Counted from the stretch's first letter, positions 17,301 to 25,676 are shown. The stretch: DNA of 64,000 nt from Nakamurella silvestris (GCA_003576535.1 QXCQ01000061.1:625-64624), one strand, 5' to 3'. Notes: generated by a model from the letters alone, not told the origin. Translations and numbers: made by a program.

Positions 17301-20209
17301 GCCCGGAAGAGATCATCGAGTTCTTCACCACCGTGCTCGGCACCGACGGATCGGCCCGATCGGTCACCACCGGCATGCGGGAAGAGGCCGACCCGAAGAT
17401 CCAACTCGGGTTCTCAGCGGACGGCTACCGGGAGGCCATCACCCTCGCCGCCCGCGCGTTGGTCGGTGAGCAGCGGCTGCAACAGATCACCGAGGCCGCC
17501 GAGCTGGCGGTCCCCGGTGTCACCGACTCACCCGCCTGGGACACCCTGCTGGGGCACCTGGCCACCCTGGAAATGTGCGAACGGGACAGCATCGACCGGC
17601 TCACCACGGCGGCGGACATGCGGGAGCTGGACACCGCGGAGGACCTCGCCGCGGTCATGGACTACCGGCTCGACAGGACCGGGAACCACTCCCTGGGCGC
17701 CGGGCCGTTGCCCTGGCTGCCGGCTATCCCCCAGGTCCTGCGTGACCTCCCTGACTGGGACGTGTACCTCACCGCCGCCCACGACCAGATCCTGGAGCTG
17801 GTCGACCTGGTCCGCGCCGAGGCATCCGAATGGACCTTGGACACCGCCCCCGACTGGGCCATCCCCTACCTGGCGGAGAAAGCCCTAGTCGTCAATCTCG
17901 CGGTGTGGCGGGCCTGCGATTCCGTCCCGGAGACCGACCTGCGCCCGGCCGGCCCGGAACCGCGCAGCCTCACGTTGAAGAAGCCGTACCGCGCCCTGGT
18001 CAAGAGGGCCATGAAGGTGGCCGGGAACCCGGCCGACGGGCAGGGACGCTGGGAAGACCTCCTGGGCGCACGCGGTATCACCGTTGACTGGGACGATCAC
18101 TGGCCCGTGGTGGCCGCCCGGTTGTCCCTCGCGGACAAGGCCGGGGTGCCGGTCATGGACCTCATCGATAAGGCGGTGGAAGGTTCCCCGCTGCCCACCG
18201 AGAAACCCGCAGCGGCGTTGTGGTGGCGGCTGGCCAAGGAGAAGGGATTCACCGCCGCGACCCAGGTCCACAGCCACAGCGGCCACCAGATCCGCCCCGT
18301 GTGGACCGTACAGCTCACCGAAACGTTGGGTGAGGAACTGACCGAGCGGATCGTGGCCGACCGGTTGTGGCCGGTCATCGTGTCCCGGATGGACCAGGCC
18401 ATCCGGGACGAGGCCGGCGACCCTGCGGTGTTGGCCGCCGGTGCGGCCGGGCTGTTCGCAGCCCACGCCGGTGCCGTGCACACCCACGAGGCACCCGCGG
18501 TGCTGCTCCACAACCTGTCCACCTTCATCGACGGCGACCAAGCGCCCCGGCACGCCGACGACTTCGAGATGCTCCCGCAGGACCCGGCCACCGCCGACCA
18601 GTCCGCCCCGGAGGACCTCTACGACCACACCCCCGAGGTCCTGGTCGACCCCGACCAGGACTGGGGTTGGGCCGAGGAAGAACCACCGTTCGAGGACCAC
18701 TCCGAGTACGAACCGGCACCGGATCCGCTGGACTACACCGACGACACCGGCCACCTTGAGGTGCCCGACGGGCACGTCGTGCCCGTCCCCGAGGTGGAGG
18801 ACTGGTTCGACCCCGTCGAGTTGTGGACCGCCGAGCAGACAGAGCGGGCCCGGCAGGACACCCGGTCCGCTTTGTCGATGGCAGCCGATTTCTACACCGG
18901 GCAGGCCGAGGAGTCGTGGGTCCCCGGCTACCTTGCGGGTCGTGGTCTGGACCGCCGGACCGCCGGGTACGCACCGGCCACGAAGGGGAACTGGGCGCAC
19001 CTGGCCGAGCACCTGCAGATGCTTGGCTTCACCGAGGAAACAATCCTGGCCACCGGTCTGGTCAAGCACAACTCCCGCGGGAACCTGATGGATGTGTTCC
19101 GTAATCGGGCGGTGCTGCCGATCACCACCGCCGACGGGCAGGTCGTCTCGTTCATGGGCCGGGCCGAAGAGGGCACCGTCAACGAGCGCAACCCGAAGTA
19201 CATGAACACCGCGAACACCGACCTGTTCACCAAGGGAAAGATGGTCCACGGGCTGACCCCCGAGGTCGTCCAGGCCCTCCAGGGCGGTGCTGATGTGGTG
19301 TTCGTGGAAGGCCCGATGGACGCCGCAGCGATCAACCAGTCCCGCCCCGACAACCTCGTCGCGGTGTCCTCCAACGGCACCGCGTTCACCGCCGGGCACC
19401 TGGAGCAGATCAACGACATCGCCCCGCTCACCGACCGGCAGGTCCTCCTCGTCCTGGACCCCGACACCGCAGGGCAGGCCGCGTCCGCACGCGGCTATGA
19501 CCACCTGGCCGGCTTCGGGATCACCGCACCGGCCACCGTTGCCCTGCCCGAGGGATGCGATCCGGCGCAGCTGCTCCAAGATCAGGGCCCGCAGGCCGTC
19601 CGGGACATCTTCACCGACCGCCGGCCGCTCATCGACGCGGCCATCGCCCACCGGGCCACCCACGTCCGCAAGGGCGAAACCGACCAGCAAGCCCACACCC
19701 GGCAGGTCACCGAAGTCATCGACCTCATGGCCACCCTCACGGTCGACGACCAGATCCGCCTCACCGAAACCACCGCCGCACTACTGTCGGTCGACCCGTT
19801 CGACCTCATGGACCAACTCACCACCAAGATCGCCGAGAACGACTTCAACCGGCCCGCCGCCGGCGACACCGGCCCGGCCGACAACGGCGATGGTCGGCCG
19901 TCCGGGGTGGCAGGCGGACCGGACCCGGTTGCCGCGGTCCAGCAGATGGTCGAACGAACCACAGCGCTCGCTGCCAAGATCGCAGCCGGGAAAGCCAAAC
20001 GCGCCGCCCAGCAGAAGGCCTCCCCGACGCCCACTCCCCCGGCGCGCAAGACCCCCGGCAAACCGGACCGGCCGCTGCGGCAACGAGCCGGCGACACCCA
20101 GAAACAGGACCGGGCCCGGCAAGAACAAGCGCGACGTGAGGAAGAGCGACGCCAACAGCGCTACCGCGACGACGAACGCAACAACCGCGGCCCCGGCCAC
20201 GAACGGTAG
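14351..20209 (+). CDS. MobF-type relaxase-helicase fused to DnaG-like primase
   Basis: A 1952-residue conjugation protein, longer than TraA/TraI proteins that lack the primase. The N-terminal relaxase domain (TrwC type) carries the metal-binding motif DPNMHTHVPVSN near 260-271. The RecD-like helicase has Walker A GGTGKT near 598, DEAG near 674 and GDNRQ soon after. Around 1500-1800 there is a DnaG-type primase core with TOPRIM motifs (VEGPMD near 1652, DPDTAG near 1703). The C-terminus is basic and disordered. GTG 14351 follows GGGGG at good spacing and matches the protein start; the upstream frame is noncoding. It should nick oriT, unwind the strand, travel with it and prime the complement in the recipient. 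Confidence 0.92.
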   Translation: MTQTVHKLSAGDGYMYLMRQVAAMDATERGYGSLEGYYSAKGETPGMWGGRGLESLGVAGQVTEQQMKNLFGLGLHPEAERLQQEAIEAGKTARQAVSASRLGQKFRVYEQENDWRERLYEAYAQWNIAGGLEPNDPIPDEAKAKIRTDLGERMFIEMHDREHADERELTSFMARMGRPQQTAVAGFDLTFTPVKSVSTLWAVAPMELASKIEAAHHKAVEYTLEMLEREIAFTRSGRNGVAQVATRGLVYTKFFHRDSRAGDPNMHTHVPVSNKIQTLDGRWLALDARMVYRFGVESSETYNLALRNILTAEIGVSWAARDMGKGKQDVWEIAGMDPELDRVFSSRRLSMEPVLAELTAQFQQAHGRLPTPAESYKLAQTANLDTRMAKHEPRSLAEQRTQWAAQAVGVLGKGGVSKMIAELPRHEGYESITDAQVSELAMRALIAVTDKRAEFRQTNLAAQVKRSMVGYNVHPELQERVIAEAVTRALSPDTTLRVEQTWVLPEVPQALQRPDGESVFRVHGAQKFTTHDILEAEQRVIAAAGRRDGKRLPLATVELTELEWSANHGGAQLNNGQKSMLRELCTNGRRINLAVAPGGTGKTTVMGLVARAHTAAGGNVVGLSPQAVPAEELAASIGQQADTLHKFIHSLHNQDPRWWPEWMKGINADSLVMVDEAGLASTRHLDDLTRFVIERGGSVVLVGDNRQRAAAAAGGVLVDIEHEHGAITLTEVVRFDDKVQGTASLALRNGDPLSLGYYLDQGWLHPVNQDNAIDQVYAGWAADIAAGNDSIMVAPTLEDVRQLNFRARADRLAGTVPTWRGRLKGLFSYQPEPGVQGRELALPNGETVSRGDTVVAKKNNRELRLSNGQWVKNGHRFRVDKVTAKGELKVTHLDTGITTVLQADYIAEGSVRLGYAHAVASVQGLTVGKPHKIAGTSHTLVREGMALNEFYVAMSRAVSQNHAYGQMQGTGADDHNLIRPQAVRPEEIIEFFTTVLGTDGSARSVTTGMREEADPKIQLGFSADGYREAITLAARALVGEQRLQQITEAAELAVPGVTDSPAWDTLLGHLATLEMCERDSIDRLTTAADMRELDTAEDLAAVMDYRLDRTGNHSLGAGPLPWLPAIPQVLRDLPDWDVYLTAAHDQILELVDLVRAEASEWTLDTAPDWAIPYLAEKALVVNLAVWRACDSVPETDLRPAGPEPRSLTLKKPYRALVKRAMKVAGNPADGQGRWEDLLGARGITVDWDDHWPVVAARLSLADKAGVPVMDLIDKAVEGSPLPTEKPAAALWWRLAKEKGFTAATQVHSHSGHQIRPVWTVQLTETLGEELTERIVADRLWPVIVSRMDQAIRDEAGDPAVLAAGAAGLFAAHAGAVHTHEAPAVLLHNLSTFIDGDQAPRHADDFEMLPQDPATADQSAPEDLYDHTPEVLVDPDQDWGWAEEEPPFEDHSEYEPAPDPLDYTDDTGHLEVPDGHVVPVPEVEDWFDPVELWTAEQTERARQDTRSALSMAADFYTGQAEESWVPGYLAGRGLDRRTAGYAPATKGNWAHLAEHLQMLGFTEETILATGLVKHNSRGNLMDVFRNRAVLPITTADGQVVSFMGRAEEGTVNERNPKYMNTANTDLFTKGKMVHGLTPEVVQALQGGADVVFVEGPMDAAAINQSRPDNLVAVSSNGTAFTAGHLEQINDIAPLTDRQVLLVLDPDTAGQAASARGYDHLAGFGITAPATVALPEGCDPAQLLQDQGPQAVRDIFTDRRPLIDAAIAHRATHVRKGETDQQAHTRQVTEVIDLMATLTVDDQIRLTETTAALLSVDPFDLMDQLTTKIAENDFNRPAAGDTGPADNGDGRPSGVAGGPDPVAAVQQMVERTTALAAKIAAGKAKRAAQQKASPTPTPPARKTPGKPDRPLRQRAGDTQKQDRARQEQARREEERRQQRYRDDERNNRGPGHER

Positions 20210-20354
20210 GAGACACCGAGGGCGGCCTGGGCCCGGCCAGGGGGCGGGTGCCGCTGCCGCCGCCGATCGGGATCTGCGGACCGTTTCTACAGGTCGCAGC
20301 GCGTGTGCACGGGGACCCGGCGGACACGCCGCTAGGGTAAAGACACCTCCCCCC

Positions 20355-20393
20355 GAGGGGCGTAGCCGGACGGTGATCCGGTGGCTACGCGCC
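20355..20393 (+). promoter_or_regulatory. Leader hairpin of the 39-residue peptide gene
   Basis: Arms GCGTAGCC and GGCTACGC, with an inner CCGG/CCGG pairing, form a stem just upstream of GGAGGGAGG, the ribosome-binding site for the small peptide. It could mask or expose translation initiation, as in type I toxin leaders. Confidence 0.5.
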
Positions 20394-20412
20394 CAGGAGG
20401 GAGGTGGATGTG

Positions 20413-20532
20413 ATGACCGAAAAGGATCCGGAAAAGGCGAAAGCCCCGATCGACTGGGCCAAGTGGCTAGGAGCTATCAGCTCAGTCGTCGGGGCAATCG
20501 TCACGGTGATCCGGTCCCTGCATAGGGACTAG
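20413..20532 (+). CDS. 39-residue membrane peptide
   Basis: The peptide starts with MTEKDPEKAKAPIDWAKW, has one hydrophobic segment (LGAISSVVGAIVTVI) and ends in a basic SLHRD tail. GGAGGGAGG lies 9-10 nt upstream of ATG 20413. The gene has its own leader hairpin and a strong terminator, making a free-standing transcription unit of about 250 bp. Size and architecture resemble small membrane-active peptides such as type I toxins or holin-like peptides, but no homologue is recognised and no antisense RNA can be shown. Confidence 0.55.
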   Translation: MTEKDPEKAKAPIDWAKWLGAISSVVGAIVTVIRSLHRD

Positions 20533-20543
20533 GCCCACATCCA

Positions 20544-20578
20544 GGGGAGGCCACTAGTTAGCCGCTGGTGGCCTCCCC
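20544..20578 (+). terminator. Terminator after the 39-residue peptide gene
   Basis: An 11-bp perfect stem, GGGGAGGCCAC with its complement, has a 13-nt loop and starts 11 nt after the peptide stop codon. Confidence 0.7.
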
Positions 20579-20625
20579 GCCATCATACCGAAATAGTTGC
20601 GGGTGACCAGGGGGCTGGCAGGCAT

Positions 20626-20647
20626 CGGTGATGCCATGGCATCACCG
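20626..20647. repeat. Dispersed palindrome copy 6 (perfect 22-bp)
   Basis: CGGTGATGCCATGGCATCACCG is a fully symmetric 22-bp palindrome with an AT centre, the only perfectly self-complementary copy. It lies upstream of a probable gene remnant. Confidence 0.85.
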
Positions 20648-20859
20648 GAGAACAACGCCAGCCCCTTCTCAGCGCGTACCGTCAGATGTTCGCCGAGGGC
20701 CGGGTCAAGCATCTTCTGGACGTCGAGTTGGTCGACCGGCGCGGCCAGTCCTTGTACATCGTTTCGTCACCAATCACCCGACCCTCGAAGGCGGTTGATC
20801 ATTGTGGCCTTCTGCCCCCCGAAGCCCCCGCCAGGTGCGGTGACTCCTTCGGATCGTGA
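20632..20859 (+). pseudogene. Probable gene remnant
   Basis: One frame through this stretch (residues RQMFAEGRVKHLLDVELVDR, then GQSLYIVSSPITRP) has protein-like composition and good third-position GC, ending at TGA 20857-20859. No start with a ribosome-binding site exists; the first ATG in frame is 20686. The palindrome copy lies at its 5' edge. I read it as a truncated gene fragment, perhaps disrupted near the palindrome; a 57-residue gene from 20686 is the alternative. The rest of 20860-20940 shows nothing. Confidence 0.3.
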
Positions 20860-20940
20860 AGCGACGGGGCAGGAAGTCACGCCGAACTCCGATGACCGCA
20901 GCTCGGCAACCGGCTCACCAACAAGGTTACGGGTAGCGCA

Positions 20941-21849
20941 TCAGTCGTTTCCGTAGTCGGACTCCTCAGGGGATGCTTCTTCTTCGACTTGAAACTCGGT
21001 CGGCAGGCCAGCTTTCTCGATCAGCTCGTACCCGTCCAGCACGAGTCTGCAGCTTGGACAGGCGAAATAGATGACTGGGACTGTCACTGTGGCCCAATAC
21101 CAACTCTCCTCGTCGTCTCCACCGGACTGAAGCTCGGACTCCGAGCCGTCATCTCCTTCCGAGGTACCTTGGCCGTTGCAGACCGGACACGTCTGGGCTG
21201 ATAGGTAGGGGAACCCGGCGGTGAGATCGGCGTTGGTCTCCCACTCGGCTTGGATCTTCGCAGGCAGGGTACCCGCCCTGTACTGTTCGAGCCGTTGTCC
21301 GGCTCTGGCCATCAACGATTCGACCCGATGCTCGACGTTCCGCTTGTTCTGTTCTAGATGGGCGTGGACGTCGTTGGCCCGGCTTTGCCCGACGAGTTCC
21401 TCCAGGTCCTTGTCCTGGGCGGTTATCAGGATCATGGCGAGCGCCCAAAACCTGGGCCACCACGCCGAGGCAGGGATGGTCATGCTGCTCAGGCCGGAGC
21501 CGTGTACGTACTCGTTCCGGGCGTCGGCGAATTTCTGTGCCTCAATAGCGTCGAAGGGTTTGAAGGCTTTCGCGCATCGCTTGAAAATGGTCGAAGCACT
21601 CACCGAGGTGAATTTGGCTGTTCCTTTGACCAGGCCGCTCGCGATCAGTAGGTTGAGCCCGTCTTCGGTTGGCTCGGCGATCAACAGCGGCGACACCCGT
21701 GCCAGGGCGGCTTTTCCGAGAAGCTCCAAAGCTGCAGACGCCCAAAACGCCTGTTCGTCGAAAGACCGACTCGGTGCCTGGTCCGTGGCGCGGTTGAGGA
21801 ATACCTTGGCCTTGAGCCACAGTGCGTCATGGTCGTAGGGCGCGATCAT
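20941..21849 (-). CDS. HEPN-domain protein with zinc ribbon
   Basis: A 302-residue protein. Helices around residues 28-120 with FWASAALELLGKAALARV and the motif ARNEYVHG (R111-x4-H116) match the HEPN fold with its catalytic RNxxxH signature, used by RNases in many defence and toxin systems. A helical linker leads to a zinc ribbon with CPVCNGQG and CPSCRLVL knuckles split by an acidic insert. The ATG overlaps the stop of the upstream dioxygenase gene (ATGA), so expression is coupled. Probable role: RNA cleavage or RNA binding under control of the partner. Family level is clear, specific function is inferred. Confidence 0.7.
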   Translation of the reverse strand: MIAPYDHDALWLKAKVFLNRATDQAPSRSFDEQAFWASAALELLGKAALARVSPLLIAEPTEDGLNLLIASGLVKGTAKFTSVSASTIFKRCAKAFKPFDAIEAQKFADARNEYVHGSGLSSMTIPASAWWPRFWALAMILITAQDKDLEELVGQSRANDVHAHLEQNKRNVEHRVESLMARAGQRLEQYRAGTLPAKIQAEWETNADLTAGFPYLSAQTCPVCNGQGTSEGDDGSESELQSGGDDEESWYWATVTVPVIYFACPSCRLVLDGYELIEKAGLPTEFQVEEEASPEESDYGND

Positions 21850-22493
21850 CGTGCATCGGTCTCTCGATAGGCAATTCGAATCAGCTGCCGGTTGGCATCA
21901 CCGGGCACGACGGCCGCGCGGGCGTGCAAGGTCTCCCGGTTGTCGATTAGTAGGACTTGCCCGGGCACCGTCCAATGGTGTTCGTACGCGTCAGACGCCC
22001 GAGCGGCGATCTGCGCCGCGACGGTAGCGGAACGGTCATCGCATGCCTCCATGCAGCCGGGGTCGAACCGGTGTCTACGCCCCGACAATGCCGGGGCGTA
22101 GAAACTGTCCCGCCCGTTCTTGATGAGGAACATGCCCTCGCGCAGCGCATCCCAGGGGGTCACCGTCAGTTGCCCGGCGATCTTCAACAGCTTGGTGGGG
22201 GTCGCGTTGGCTGTCTCGCTACTCAGGACGACCCAATCCGGAGGGTCAGGCAAATGCGCTCCGTCTGTGTGCAATGGCTGGGCACCAAGACCGTAAGTGG
22301 CGCTCAAAGACTGCGGATGAGCTTCATGCTGGGGGGTCGGTCTGAGTGTTGAAACTGCGGTGGCGTCATTGCGACGCGTCGGAACCTCTTGCCAACCAAG
22401 GCTATGAGCCTGCAGTTGGAGATCGGATATCGTTCCCTTCTCGAGTGCCCAGCCTTGCGCATGGGCAGTTCGGAACATCCTGTCGAGATTCAT
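21846..22493 (-). CDS. TauD/CAS-like Fe(II)/2-oxoglutarate dioxygenase
   Basis: A 215-residue enzyme taken from ATG 22493, which has GAAGGA 5-10 nt upstream; the longer frame is shadow. The iron facial triad is visible: HTD at 75-77 (in PLHTDGAHLPDPPDW) and the distal His at about 190 (NRETLHAR). A downstream Arg (R202 or R206 in RQLIRIAYR) would hold 2-oxoglutarate. Clavaminate-synthase-like enzymes hydroxylate small molecules, amino acids or peptides. Its coupling to a HEPN/zinc-ribbon gene is unusual and suggests a modification step in a two-gene system. Confidence 0.75.
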   Translation of the reverse strand: MNLDRMFRTAHAQGWALEKGTISDLQLQAHSLGWQEVPTRRNDATAVSTLRPTPQHEAHPQSLSATYGLGAQPLHTDGAHLPDPPDWVVLSSETANATPTKLLKIAGQLTVTPWDALREGMFLIKNGRDSFYAPALSGRRHRFDPGCMEACDDRSATVAAQIAARASDAYEHHWTVPGQVLLIDNRETLHARAAVVPGDANRQLIRIAYRETDAR

Positions 22494-22579
22494 CTTGTCC
22501 TTCGTTGAGCCGGGGCACACACGCTGCGAAGAGTATCCCCGCCGGGACTGACCCCGGCATTCCAACCAACGCACAAGGT

Positions 22580-23152
22580 TTAGTTGTGGTCGCGGTAGGA
22601 CAGGAGCCCGTAGGTGGGTGGGTGGTGGGCGACGATCTTGGCGTCGATCCATCCGGTGTCGATGAGTTCGGTGGCATGTGCGGTGGTGTGGCGGGGGTGT
22701 TGGCAGAGCAGGTCGGCGACGGCTTGCAGGCCGATCAGTGCGCCGGGCAGGTGGGACGGCCGTTGGATCAACGGCCACAGGGTGCGGGCGGCTGGGCTGA
22801 CCTTTCGGTCGGTGACCAGCGCCCGGGGCATGGGCAGGTACAGATCGGGAAAGGCTGTGGTGCCGCCGGTGAGCCAGTGGGCCGGGCCGATGGGTGGTGT
22901 GGCAGTACTACTGAGGTGGGTGCTGACCAGGAGACGGCCGTCGTGGTTTGGGCGGCAGGCCGCCCACCCGGCCGCGCACAACACGTTGAGCGCGGCCGGG
23001 TCGTCGGTGGTGGGGACCATGGCCGGGTGGGTGCCGGCCCGGCGGCGGTGGTGCAGGTTGAGCCACAGCACGGCCGCATCGGGTCGTACCCGAAGGTCCA
23101 GCAGCAGCATCGCCGGAGCCGACCAGACCCGGCTGCGGGCCAGTGCGGTCAT
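22580..23152 (-). CDS. Plasmid protein, unknown function
   Basis: A 190-residue soluble protein from ATG 23152, with GGAAAGGAACC upstream. His-, Pro- and Leu-rich, with no recognised motif. The C-terminal third (GLQAVADLLCQHPRHTTAHATELID) looks like a helix-turn-helix pair. It lies between SSB and the dioxygenase genes on the same strand. The long upstream frame extension is not coding-like. Confidence 0.6.
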   Translation of the reverse strand: MTALARSRVWSAPAMLLLDLRVRPDAAVLWLNLHHRRRAGTHPAMVPTTDDPAALNVLCAAGWAACRPNHDGRLLVSTHLSSTATPPIGPAHWLTGGTTAFPDLYLPMPRALVTDRKVSPAARTLWPLIQRPSHLPGALIGLQAVADLLCQHPRHTTAHATELIDTGWIDAKIVAHHPPTYGLLSYRDHN

Positions 23153-23248
23153 TGTGGTTCCTTTCCCGTGCCGGGTGTGGTGGTCAGAGCTGAACAAGCT
23201 CGGTGGGTTGCAGGTGTGGTCTGCGCTGGTTGCGGGCTAGTCCGGCTG

Positions 23249-23719
23249 TCAGAACGGGGGTTCGTCGCTGTACCCGCCGTCTGTCGGCGGTTCCGAAGCC
23301 CAGGGGTCCGCGGGTGATGCCACGGCATCACCCGCGCCGGCGTTGCCTGCGGGACGGGTGCCCTTGGTGATCTTGGCGGTGGCGTATCGGAGCGAGGGGC
23401 CGATCTCGTCGACCTCCAGCTCGATGACCGTGCGCTTCTCGCCTTCCTTGGTGTCGAAGGAACGCTGCTTGAGCCGACCGGTGACAACAACGCGGCTGCC
23501 CCTGGTCAGTGACTCGGCAACGTTCTCGGCAGCCTGACGCCAGATGTTGCAGCGCAGGAAGAGTGCTTCGCCGTCCTTCCACTCGCCGCTGGCCCGATCG
23601 AATGTCCGAGGGGTCGATGCAACGGTGAAGTTCGCAACCGCTGCTCCGGAAGCGGTGAAGCGCAGCTCCGGGTCGGCGGTGAGATTGCCAACCACGGTGA
23701 TGATGGTGTCGCCAGCCAT
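23249..23719 (-). CDS. ssb: Single-stranded DNA-binding protein
   Basis: A 156-residue SSB. The OB fold starts at [20 protein letters not shown] and includes VANFTVAST, the [17 protein letters not shown] helix and [17 protein letters not shown]. The C-terminal acidic tip is DEPPF. It protects single strands during conjugation and replication. ATG 23719 follows GAAAGGAA. The flexible linker carries G-D-A-V-A-S-P encoded by a copy of the dispersed palindrome at 23314-23331, between the OB fold and the tip that recruits partners. Confidence 0.95.
   Translation of the reverse strand: MAGDTIITVVGNLTADPELRFTASGAAVANFTVASTPRTFDRASGEWKDGEALFLRCNIWRQAAENVAESLTRGSRVVVTGRLKQRSFDTKEGEKRTVIELEVDEIGPSLRYATAKITKGTRPAGNAGAGDAVASPADPWASEPPTDGGYSDEPPF
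23309..23336. repeat. Dispersed palindrome copy 7 (in ssb, extended arms)
   Basis: The core GTGATGCCACGGCATCAC is at 23314-23331, extended to 13-bp arms by CGCGG/CCGCG. It is read on the minus strand in the disordered linker of SSB as G-D-A-V-A-S-P. Confidence 0.85.
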
Positions 23720-23823
23720 GGCATTTCCTTTCTGCTGTTCGGGTGCGGCCGGTGCGCGCATCCGTCGGTCTGTGCTGGTGATGCTGGATGGGAAGGTCCG
23801 CTCGGGTGGTGGGTGCGGCCGCT

Positions 23824-24819
23824 TCAGGGGTTACCTGTGACGGCGGTGAGTAGCGGCCCCTGGGCGGTGGCGACGGCCAAGGGGTCGATACCGCCGAGGA
23901 GGTCGGGCGGCAGTGGTGGCAGGAGCATCAGGTGCAGGTAGTCCAGGTTGTCGGCCATGCCGCCCCTGCCGGCGAGGACACGGTTCATGGCCTGGGCCAG
24001 GTCGTTGTCGTCATCGAGGCGCAGGGCCCGGTCGACGGCGGCCGCGGTCAGGTCCACATTGCCGGTGACTCGGGCCAGGACGGCGAGGACTCCCAGGAGG
24101 TGGGGTGTTCCCTTTTCCGTGTCACAGGCCGACTGGGCGGCGGCGATGAGGATGGGCAGCCACCCGTCGGGGTGGTCGAGAGTGTGGTTGAGGAAACGGT
24201 TCCGGGGGCGAGTCAGCAGGTCGGCGCGGCCGCTGCGGTAGGTGTTCCCGGCGGACGCGGGGGTGCACATGAACATGATCACCGCGGTGCGGTTGGACGG
24301 GGTGCGGCCGGTGTTCTCGACCGGGACCCCACTGATGGTCCTGGCCGGTATCGAGGTGCCGGTGGTGTCGTAGGCGGCGTCGACGTGCCGGTGGTGCTGG
24401 ATGGCGCGGAAGGTCTCTGTTGGCAGGGAGTAGTAGCCGTCGGCGTCGGGGCTGAGCAGGTAGGTGACCCCGGTCTGCTCGCCGTTCAGGTAGGCGAAGG
24501 TGGGCAGTTGGGCGTCGGGGTTCACCGTCGACCACGTGCCGCCGGCAGCGGGGGCATTGTGGGCCTGTGACAGGGCGGTGAGGTCGGAGATGGCTGCGGC
24601 TGCGACCGTGGCGGTGACCAGGACCGAGCCGTCCTCGTTCAGGGTGACGGCTTGAAATGCGTTGTAGGAGTGGCGCTCGGGGTGCCGTGTCCGCCCGCTG
24701 CGGGTGGTCTCGGTGATTCTGATGCAGGCGGCGAAGTAGATCCCGTGAGGTGCCTGCGTGTCGGGCCCGGGCAGCGGGGTCGGCTCGCTGACGTGGCGGT
24801 CGTGACTGGTGTTGGTCAT
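23824..24819 (-). CDS. Plasmid protein, unknown function
   Basis: A 331-residue protein from ATG 24819, with GAAAGGCACC upstream. The N-terminal third is beta-rich ([18 protein letters not shown], then [20 protein letters not shown]), and a helical C-terminal third contains [18 protein letters not shown]. It has no signal peptide or membrane segment. A degenerate palindrome half (GTGGCATCAC near 24858) lies just upstream. It is probably transfer-associated, as it is next to ssb and the coupling-protein operon. Family not recognised. Confidence 0.6.
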   Translation of the reverse strand: MTNTSHDRHVSEPTPLPGPDTQAPHGIYFAACIRITETTRSGRTRHPERHSYNAFQAVTLNEDGSVLVTATVAAAAISDLTALSQAHNAPAAGGTWSTVNPDAQLPTFAYLNGEQTGVTYLLSPDADGYYSLPTETFRAIQHHRHVDAAYDTTGTSIPARTISGVPVENTGRTPSNRTAVIMFMCTPASAGNTYRSGRADLLTRPRNRFLNHTLDHPDGWLPILIAAAQSACDTEKGTPHLLGVLAVLARVTGNVDLTAAAVDRALRLDDDNDLAQAMNRVLAGRGGMADNLDYLHLMLLPPLPPDLLGGIDPLAVATAQGPLLTAVTGNP

Positions 24820-24916
24820 GGTGGTGCCTTTCGGTGTGAGCGAGTTCGGTGACGGCTGTGGCATCACCTCGTTGCCAGGGCGGACTGCGCTGCGGCGCGG
24901 GCGGCGTGCATACCGT

Positions 24917-25423
24917 TTAGGTCTGTCGGGCCTTCTGGATTCCCCACAGCACGGCAACTGCCAGGACGACAACGACGCCTCCAACGCTCATTGGGATGGA
25001 GGCGGCGAGTCGGGTGAGAGCTTCGGAGATACCTGTGAGGATCGTTCCGGCAGTGAAGATCCCGGCTACGCACCATGCAGGTATCGCAACTGTGGACCCG
25101 GATCGTCCCAACGCCCAGACACACACGAGGGCCGGTAGCAGCGGGATCAGGATCCAGACGAAGATCCCACCGTTGCTTGGGATGTGGCGGGCGATGATGG
25201 AATGCACCACAGCGGCAGCGAGCGCGGCCACGACCGCCAGGGCGATCAGCCTGCCGGGGTTCTTGAATGGCTGGTCGTACCTGGTCTCGTCGGGGTCGTA
25301 CAGGACCCACATACCTGCAGTGGCGATGATGGCCAGGACGACGAAGCCACCGAGGGCGATGGTCCAGTTGGTGCCGTTCCAGGTGGAGTCGTGGTGCACA
25401 GCGGTTTCGGCAAGGGTGATCAT
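24917..25423 (-). CDS. Multi-pass membrane protein, unknown
   Basis: A 168-residue protein with about five hydrophobic segments (for example WTIALGGFVVLAIIATAG, GIFVWILIPLLPALVCVW and VGGVVVVLAVAVLWGI). I start it at ATG 25423, which has GGAG 8 nt upstream; an in-frame ATG at 25459 overlapping the upstream gene is the alternative. It is likely part of the conjugation operon because it follows the 75-residue gene closely on the same strand. Role unknown. Confidence 0.55.
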   Translation of the reverse strand: MITLAETAVHHDSTWNGTNWTIALGGFVVLAIIATAGMWVLYDPDETRYDQPFKNPGRLIALAVVAALAAAVVHSIIARHIPSNGGIFVWILIPLLPALVCVWALGRSGSTVAIPAWCVAGIFTAGTILTGISEALTRLAASIPMSVGGVVVVLAVAVLWGIQKARQT

Positions 25424-25448
25424 CGAGTCGCTCCGAGGTGTGTGACTG

Positions 25449-25676
25449 CTAGCGGTCATGCCCGGGGCCTTCGACGTCTTCGATGTCGATCCGGTGTCTG
25501 TCTGCCTGGCGGGCGATCTCGTCGGTGAGACGCCCGGCTCGGCGGCGCTCGTCGGCGGCACGTTGTTGGTCTTGTGCGTGTTGACGGTCCAGGCGTTCGA
25601 TGGTCTTCTCGCGGGTCGGTTCGGCCATGCGGGCGCGGGTACGGCGGGCGTAGTCGTCCTCGGCGGGGGTGGGCAT
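25449..25676 (-). CDS. Small highly charged protein
   Basis: A 75-residue protein, almost entirely charged and helical (TREKTIERLDRQHAQDQQRA, then a second Arg/Glu helix), predicted to be a coiled coil or DNA-associated. It lies 23 nt downstream of the gene at 25700 on the same strand. Function unknown. Confidence 0.5.
   Translation of the reverse strand: MPTPAEDDYARRTRARMAEPTREKTIERLDRQHAQDQQRAADERRRAGRLTDEIARQADRHRIDIEDVEGPGHDR

Noticed and set aside
14138-17404. 1088-codon open frame on the minus strand
   Set aside because: It is the antisense shadow of the relaxase gene: the plus frame has the MobF and helicase motifs, while this one is low-complexity His/Pro/Arg/Leu sequence.
20597-20956. 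119-codon plus-strand frame over the palindrome
   Set aside because: Its composition is Ser/Pro/Arg-rich shadow; another frame (ending at 20859) is the one with protein-like sequence, probably a remnant.
24849-24867. Possible extra copy of the dispersed palindrome
   Set aside because: Only the right half (GTGGCATCAC) is intact; the left arm reads GTGACGGCT, so it was not counted.
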